From a virus, in IMG/VR virus record IMGVR_UViG_3300045581_000470, positions 1 to 28,021 of that record: a stretch of DNA of 28,021 bases; one strand, 5' to 3'. Numbering within the stretch: the first letter of the stretch is position 1; every line of letters begins with the position of its first letter. The notes under the pieces were generated by a model. The model saw only the letters and a list, made by a program, of their open reading frames with translations, was not told the origin of the DNA and did no database searches. The position numbers and the translations under genes were made by a program. Shown here in pieces: positions 24,501 to 28,021 of this stretch.

Positions 24501-27467
24501 ATTACGGCAGATGATCCAAGATACCCGCGCAGAGACCAGTTTGAACTCGCCGAACAAGAAGACTACCAAGCCGCCATTCAGCAGGGTATTGGCCCGTACC
24601 CTGACAATGCTGAAATTGTGGACGCTTTCATGGAAGCACACACGGAATACGCCACTTCAAAGACCGTAGACGAAATCGCAGCTGACGCCGTTGATGACCA
24701 GTGGCGTGAAATGGACGCGGGTTCTGTACTAGAAGAAGTCGCACGCCGATTCGCCATCCAATACCGCGCTGAACAAGCATTGAAGAAAGCTAAAAAGCGC
24801 ACGATCAAGTCCTACAAACAGGAACTGCTGGCCAGTGTTGCAAGCGCCGTTGACGACGCAGTATCTGCGAAAACCCGCACGGGCCTGACCTTGACCCAGT
24901 TGAACCAGTTGCGCGAGTTACTCGACCCAGAAAAACGAGCGTTCGCCGTCAACCTTCGCAACGCCACACAGCGTCGCATCGAAACGCTCCGCCAGCAGAT
25001 CGCAGACGAACGCCGTGCGCTTGCCGGAATGCGCCGTGACCTAGCCGACGCTGAAGGCGCCCTCCTGGTTCGGACGCCCGGTGAACTAGTCCGTCGCCGT
25101 CAACAGGTGCGTGCCGAACAGAAGAAGGTCACCACGCAAATCCCGCGTCTGCGTCGAGGCGTCGGGTTTGCTGAACGGGCCGAACCTGCTGGGGCTATCG
25201 CCCAAGAGCGTGGGTCGCTACGACGCATTGTTGACATCCGCCGTCCTGCTGCTGGCGCCGAAGGGCCGACGCTGGTACGCATGCAACCGAGGTTGGTGCG
25301 CCGTGCTGCAGCCAGTATGGAGAAACTGAACGCCAAGCAGGAGCAGACAGTCAAGCGTCTCAAGGTGCTGAAGGGTCGCATTGCCGAACAGGACGCCTTG
25401 GCATCGGCGGCCGACATTGCTAACGAAATCGTCACCGGCGAAGTTCGTCGCCCCAGCCTCATCGGCCCTGAAATGCCTCTCGGCCCCGAGATGCTTCGCC
25501 CTGGCGAGGAACCCTTGTACCTGCCCGCTGGCCCGCGCCGATCCGTTCTGCCGTCCCGTGATGTCACCTTGCAGATTCGAGGCGAAGGCGCCGCCCCGCA
25601 AACCAGGTTGCAGGCGACACAACAGCGGTACTCGGGTGCGTTTGAGTTGACTCTCAACGGTCTGATCGGCCGCATGAACGAAGTGCTCGGCCAGATGTAT
25701 CGCAACAGCGCCGTTGAGGAACTGATCGTCGATCCGACTGTTGCCCAGTCAGCTGGCACATTGTTGACACCGGATCGTTACGCCCAGATCGTCGCTGATG
25801 CCGAACGTGCCGTAGCAGAACAAGGTATCGACCGAACCCAACCGGAGTTCAACGCGGCCGTCAAACGGCAGGTCGGTACCGTCGTCCTACGCGAAGTGGA
25901 CAAGGCAGGCTACGAAGTCGTCAGCCCCGTCAAGATGGACCCCGACCGCCAAGGACACGAACCAGTTGGTGACCTTCAGCGAACCGTCAGCCCTGACGCC
26001 GTGGACGAGAACAGCATCGTCATGCGAAAGGGTATGGCCGAACGACTGTTCTCAGAGTTTGAACGCAAGTACGCACGCCAGTTGCCGGTCGCCGTTGACC
26101 GCGTCCTGAGTGGCCTGGGTGATCTGACATCCCGATGGAAGTCGCACATTCTTCCCATCTCGCTTCGGTGGCAAATTGGCGACGCCGTCGGCATTGCCAT
26201 GTTCGCCTGGATTCGCGGCGACATTCCGCCCCGCCAGTTGGCTGCTCGCATCCGTGAAGTCGTCGGCCGCATGACCGACCCCAACGATCCGCGTCTCGGC
26301 ACCATCCTGTTCACCGACCTTCTCGGCCAGCCACTCACCGACCCGGTGCTCGCCGCAGGATTCGGAGCTGCGCTCCAGGCTCGAGGAATCAAAGCCGAAG
26401 AAATCCGCTTCATTGAACTCCAAGCCGCACGCCTCACCGGCGAACAAGTCGCAGTCGGCAGGTTCAAGCGGTACGACCAGTTCCGCAACAAGGCGTTCCG
26501 TCTCAACGAAGCCATCAACAGCATCGGTCGTGCCGCCGTTTACATTGAAAACCTGGATCGCATCCTGACCGAAAAGGGACGGTCGCTTGACGAAGTCAAC
26601 GGCCCGAACACCTTGAACGATCCCGAAATCACAACCGCCATTCGTGAAGCCGTCGACGCCGCCAACAACACGCTCGGCGCGTTCTCCGACCTGTCACCGT
26701 GGGAGAAGCAGGTTCTCCGTAAGGTGTTCCCGTTCTGGTCGTGGATCAAGTTCATCAACAAGGCCGCCTACGAGTTGGCCATTGACCAGCCTGACCGCGT
26801 CCTGTTCTACGCCCACCTTGGCTCCATCGCCGCAGACCCCGACGGTAACGACCTGTCCGACTGGCTCCGCGGGAAGACACCGATCATGGGTGCCCTGTAC
26901 GACCTAAACTTCCTGAACCCCTATCAGGACGCATTCCTATTCAAAGGCAACCCGTTCACTTCATCAGCAGAAACATTTACCCAGTTCAGCCCCGCATTCG
27001 TGGTTCCGGCCACAGGAGTTCAGGAGCTGTACTTCTCCCAGACGGGACGTTTCCTGCCACTGTTCCCCCGCCTCTCACGCCCCGGCTATCTCGAAGGCCG
27101 ACCCGAAGCCACTACTCGAGGCATGGGTGATGTGCTCGGCGGTATCGGATACACCGCCCTGACCGGCCTCGGTGGCCCGCTTCGCAACGTCCTCCAGCTC
27201 CTGCCCGAAGGCACGGTGCCGTTTACTGATGTCGCCACCGGCCCGGTCCAGCGTTTCCAACAAGGTTCGCTCCGTACCACCGGTGCCTATGCAGAGCCAC
27301 GCCTCGGCCCGATCACCGGCCGACTGGCCGCCCTCGGTCGTACCTTCGGCATCCCGGCCCCACTTATTGAGCAGGACATGGCGAAGAAGCAGGCCGAGGA
27401 ACAGGCGCAACGCGACCAAGCCGCACGCCTCCGCAGAATCAAAGAACGACAGCGAGCAGGGCAATGA
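21594..27467 (+). CDS. Giant internal virion protein, 1957 residues
   Basis: This is the largest gene of the window. The likely role is a head-internal protein ejected to carry the genome across the cell envelope, as with T7 gp16-type proteins. Evidence is size, position and structure. A Pro-rich basic N terminus (1-65) leads to a Gly/Ala hydrophobic region (about 68-240) with possible amphipathic helices. Long coiled coils follow near 290-350, 755-900 and 1119-1190. A mixed region (about 1250-1600) precedes a helical C-terminal domain with PWEKQVLRKVFPFWSWIKF (about 1701-1719). The final 30 residues are a charged, basic helix. I see no lytic transglycosylase, protease or nuclease motif, so it may be purely structural. 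Start is GTG 21594, 2 nt after the previous stop. It ends in ATGA with the resolvase. Confidence 0.8.
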   Translation: MAETPKPTSVAITGRPYAAPRLTAPRPTAVAPQPATALPALPRLRPAGLPKVSAAQLGGGRVQRKGDDKGIIGGLLSIPMSAAKAIGAGIAAVPQFVGKTAQTAYGFGEGLVDLSLDLIDEDIFKSRFETDLERGRELGLEGDALVAYAGQRQYPLGSMIIQSGAATGRRVGELATAGAYDTGEEGIDYARALRQGDLGALLVEDVGNVILAGRAAGLGNVVARAGAAVPGRTGRVISTTGRLIEEPIATTTRGVARATGAGAQRATGRLAPLGAIVDPAERISQAERPLRQIVNEIRDIYQERREGQLAELDTEIANLIEQRDAADIMGDTARREAIQEDINKKQQEQGRALEGTGVVKYARRIVKRWTIASERDRQTLIAQFARVTDRGAAPEKVATYRSRAERLRREAEAATDAVTRERKTAEAVANETMANLKEQFPEEFDKPLDPTTQEAAIHYGTRKAIVLYELAKRGYTTEQLVRAATDPTITPYLAERGLQPTAEGVLKAIEYVKAQRGEPSTLNAAQIFSLDSVYSLMKRWNDFMTTAMGRGEGMPQGPAPFYWFQTFPVPHYLLPLIDALKNERQLAILSQLDNAAVMLMDSLVRSGLTDIFETLKIDPENPQGAWRKLVKDGLAELEIKEKQGQSLAYRIAFGALQLSYRRLRELEPDLMLNPEIYPATMRPMIITLRQAVRGVTGEDVRMMADQLMTLARDYGDIIPGRTLDAIARDIGIAVDPQRRITKEAWRRLRNRIVQVQETATARSRELGNIAAELTAQQQNELAALNAIAEQLGGVMMAVDQIVEAGPQPTTRLIRARGRLKEAEARQAELATEQAAVGADIEAAAEAQIAGQTDLQAETTRLRSDYDTRQAKVAELQDELDAAESGLADLGGALDRLDRLAAEGIDTLAIFEDLAIATDVARSTRERRSYVTDNQARAARQADVALRQAEVDAAFASVEEILGGGKILRDITADDPRYPRRDQFELAEQEDYQAAIQQGIGPYPDNAEIVDAFMEAHTEYATSKTVDEIAADAVDDQWREMDAGSVLEEVARRFAIQYRAEQALKKAKKRTIKSYKQELLASVASAVDDAVSAKTRTGLTLTQLNQLRELLDPEKRAFAVNLRNATQRRIETLRQQIADERRALAGMRRDLADAEGALLVRTPGELVRRRQQVRAEQKKVTTQIPRLRRGVGFAERAEPAGAIAQERGSLRRIVDIRRPAAGAEGPTLVRMQPRLVRRAAASMEKLNAKQEQTVKRLKVLKGRIAEQDALASAADIANEIVTGEVRRPSLIGPEMPLGPEMLRPGEEPLYLPAGPRRSVLPSRDVTLQIRGEGAAPQTRLQATQQRYSGAFELTLNGLIGRMNEVLGQMYRNSAVEELIVDPTVAQSAGTLLTPDRYAQIVADAERAVAEQGIDRTQPEFNAAVKRQVGTVVLREVDKAGYEVVSPVKMDPDRQGHEPVGDLQRTVSPDAVDENSIVMRKGMAERLFSEFERKYARQLPVAVDRVLSGLGDLTSRWKSHILPISLRWQIGDAVGIAMFAWIRGDIPPRQLAARIREVVGRMTDPNDPRLGTILFTDLLGQPLTDPVLAAGFGAALQARGIKAEEIRFIELQAARLTGEQVAVGRFKRYDQFRNKAFRLNEAINSIGRAAVYIENLDRILTEKGRSLDEVNGPNTLNDPEITTAIREAVDAANNTLGAFSDLSPWEKQVLRKVFPFWSWIKFINKAAYELAIDQPDRVLFYAHLGSIAADPDGNDLSDWLRGKTPIMGALYDLNFLNPYQDAFLFKGNPFTSSAETFTQFSPAFVVPATGVQELYFSQTGRFLPLFPRLSRPGYLEGRPEATTRGMGDVLGGIGYTALTGLGGPLRNVLQLLPEGTVPFTDVATGPVQRFQQGSLRTTGAYAEPRLGPITGRLAALGRTFGIPAPLIEQDMAKKQAEEQAQRDQAARLRRIKERQRAGQ

Positions 27468-27835
27468 CTGACACCTGGTATCTCGAGATTCACGGCAAGC
27501 GTCCTACCACGCTGAACCAGGAGCGCAAGCAAAACAACTGGGGTCGCCGGGCGACTGACACGAAATGGTGGCGGGAGCAGTTCTGCGCCGCCGCCGTCGA
27601 GGCTGGCATCCCCGAGCATGACGCCATCCGTATCTCTGTCATTCCCCTCCACAAGAACGGCCGATCCCCGCAAGACACCGGAGCCTGCTTCCCGGCAGCC
27701 AAAGCCGCCATCGACGGGCTGGTGGACGCCGGGGTGGTCGAAGACGACACCGCCAAGCAGGTCGTTCAAATAGACTTTCACGCACCGCTCGTCGACGGCG
27801 TCGACGGACTACGACTCATGATTAGGAGCGCCTAA
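27464..27835 (+). CDS. RusA-like Holliday junction resolvase
   Basis: RusA-type enzymes are small dimeric endonucleases that cut four-way DNA junctions symmetrically, usually with Mg2+. The 123-residue protein fits in length and motif. After an N-terminal beta-rich part with a basic region (about 12-36), the segment at 71-95 has D-x8-K-x3-D-x5-G-(V)-(V)-x-D-D: Asp71, Lys80, Asp84 and Asp94/Asp95. This matches the catalytic Asp cluster and Lys of RusA. The usual second N-terminal Asp of the D-x-D pair is not seen (DTG), so the active site is slightly unusual. It overlaps the end of the giant virion gene by ATGA, an odd place for a recombination gene. A likely job is removal of junctions before packaging. 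Confidence 0.82.
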   Translation: MTDTWYLEIHGKRPTTLNQERKQNNWGRRATDTKWWREQFCAAAVEAGIPEHDAIRISVIPLHKNGRSPQDTGACFPAAKAAIDGLVDAGVVEDDTAKQVVQIDFHAPLVDGVDGLRLMIRSA

Positions 27836-28021
27836 TGGCCGAAGGATACGAAGCAGCACGAAGCGGCCTGGCGGCCATGATGGCCGGTGGCATGCCCGGC
27901 GGTATGGGCGAGGAAGGCGAAGGCGAAGAAATGGCCCCATGCCCCCTGTGCATGGGTACTGGCATGGTGCCCGAGGACTTGGCTGAAGGCATGGGTGGCG
28001 CAATGCCGTCCGGCCTGGCGA
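27835..28021 (+). CDS. Met-rich protein with CxxCxGxG motif (3' truncated)
   Basis: The gene starts one base inside the resolvase stop (TAATG) and is still open at the window end after 62 codons. The visible part has ten Met and many Gly and Glu residues. It contains CPLCMGTG at about 36-43, which has the C-x-x-C-x-G-x-G form of a DnaJ-type zinc-binding repeat. One such repeat is half a site, so a partner repeat may lie beyond the edge. Function is unknown. Small proteins of this type could be chaperone-like or zinc-dependent adaptor proteins. Confidence 0.6.
   Translation, partial: MAEGYEAARSGLAAMMAGGMPGGMGEEGEGEEMAPCPLCMGTGMVPEDLAEGMGGAMPSGLA

Noticed and set aside
25100-25759. Reverse-strand frame of 219 codons
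   Set aside because: It lies fully inside the giant internal protein gene on the other strand and has an Arg/Ser/Pro-rich shadow composition.
1-28021. Terminal redundancy or circular join
   Set aside because: The first and last bases share no overlap that I can see, and both edge genes are cut, so this is an internal piece of a longer genome.
1-28021. Tape measure or contractile-tail genes
   Set aside because: The long coiled-coil protein at 21594-27467 could suggest a tape measure, but there is no tube, chaperone frameshift pair or baseplate gene, and adaptor plus nozzle are present.

Overview
This window looks like the late (structural, packaging and lysis) half of a short-tailed double-stranded DNA phage. 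All 28 genes I support lie on the + strand, packed end to end with ATGA, GTGA, TAATG or TGATG stop/start overlaps. By eye, base composition is high (about 60% G+C), and translation starts are ATG or GTG with AAGGAG-type ribosome binding sites. Together with extended -10 promoters and possible leaderless starts, this suggests an actinobacterial or similar high-GC host. That host call is inference. No host gene, integrase, polymerase or tRNA is visible.

Layout. (1) 2-5254: probable small terminase (cut by the window edge), large terminase, a zinc-finger/AT-hook protein, a small membrane protein, portal and scaffold. (2) 5255-5420: the longest gene-free stretch, with several hairpins, leading into the major capsid protein. 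(3) 6691-7011: a small head protein, closed by a strong 16-bp UUCG hairpin. (4) 7072-10106: two small proteins, the portal adaptor and the tail nozzle. (5) 10106-15888: the host-recognition block: a tail-collar-domain protein, a long repeat fibre, small beta-rich proteins and two glycine-rich adhesin-like proteins. (6) 15891-17665: a separately promoted group with a small basic protein, a calcineurin-like metallophosphoesterase, a protein with a very acidic tail and a 48-residue protein. (7) 17687-18896: lysis cassette with a holin-like protein, an unknown protein, an M15 peptidase endolysin and a second small membrane protein. (8) 18857-27467: four probable internal (ejected) virion proteins, the last of 1957 residues. 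(9) 27464-28021: a RusA-like junction resolvase and a Met-rich protein with a DnaJ-type CxxCxGxG motif, cut by the window edge.

How it works together. No tape measure, tail-tube, sheath or baseplate gene is present. Instead there is an adaptor, a nozzle and a block of large helical proteins, which is the podovirus plan: portal-adaptor-nozzle makes the short tail, fibres and glycine-rich proteins bind the cell, and the large internal proteins are probably ejected to build the DNA channel. Terminase fills the prohead made by scaffold and capsid protein. The RusA-like enzyme would clear branches from the DNA before packaging. The M15 enzyme with its membrane partners would release progeny. The least familiar parts are the metallophosphoesterase/acidic-protein group, the structured capsid-gene leader, the recurring TGnTAnnnT promoter element and the giant internal protein.
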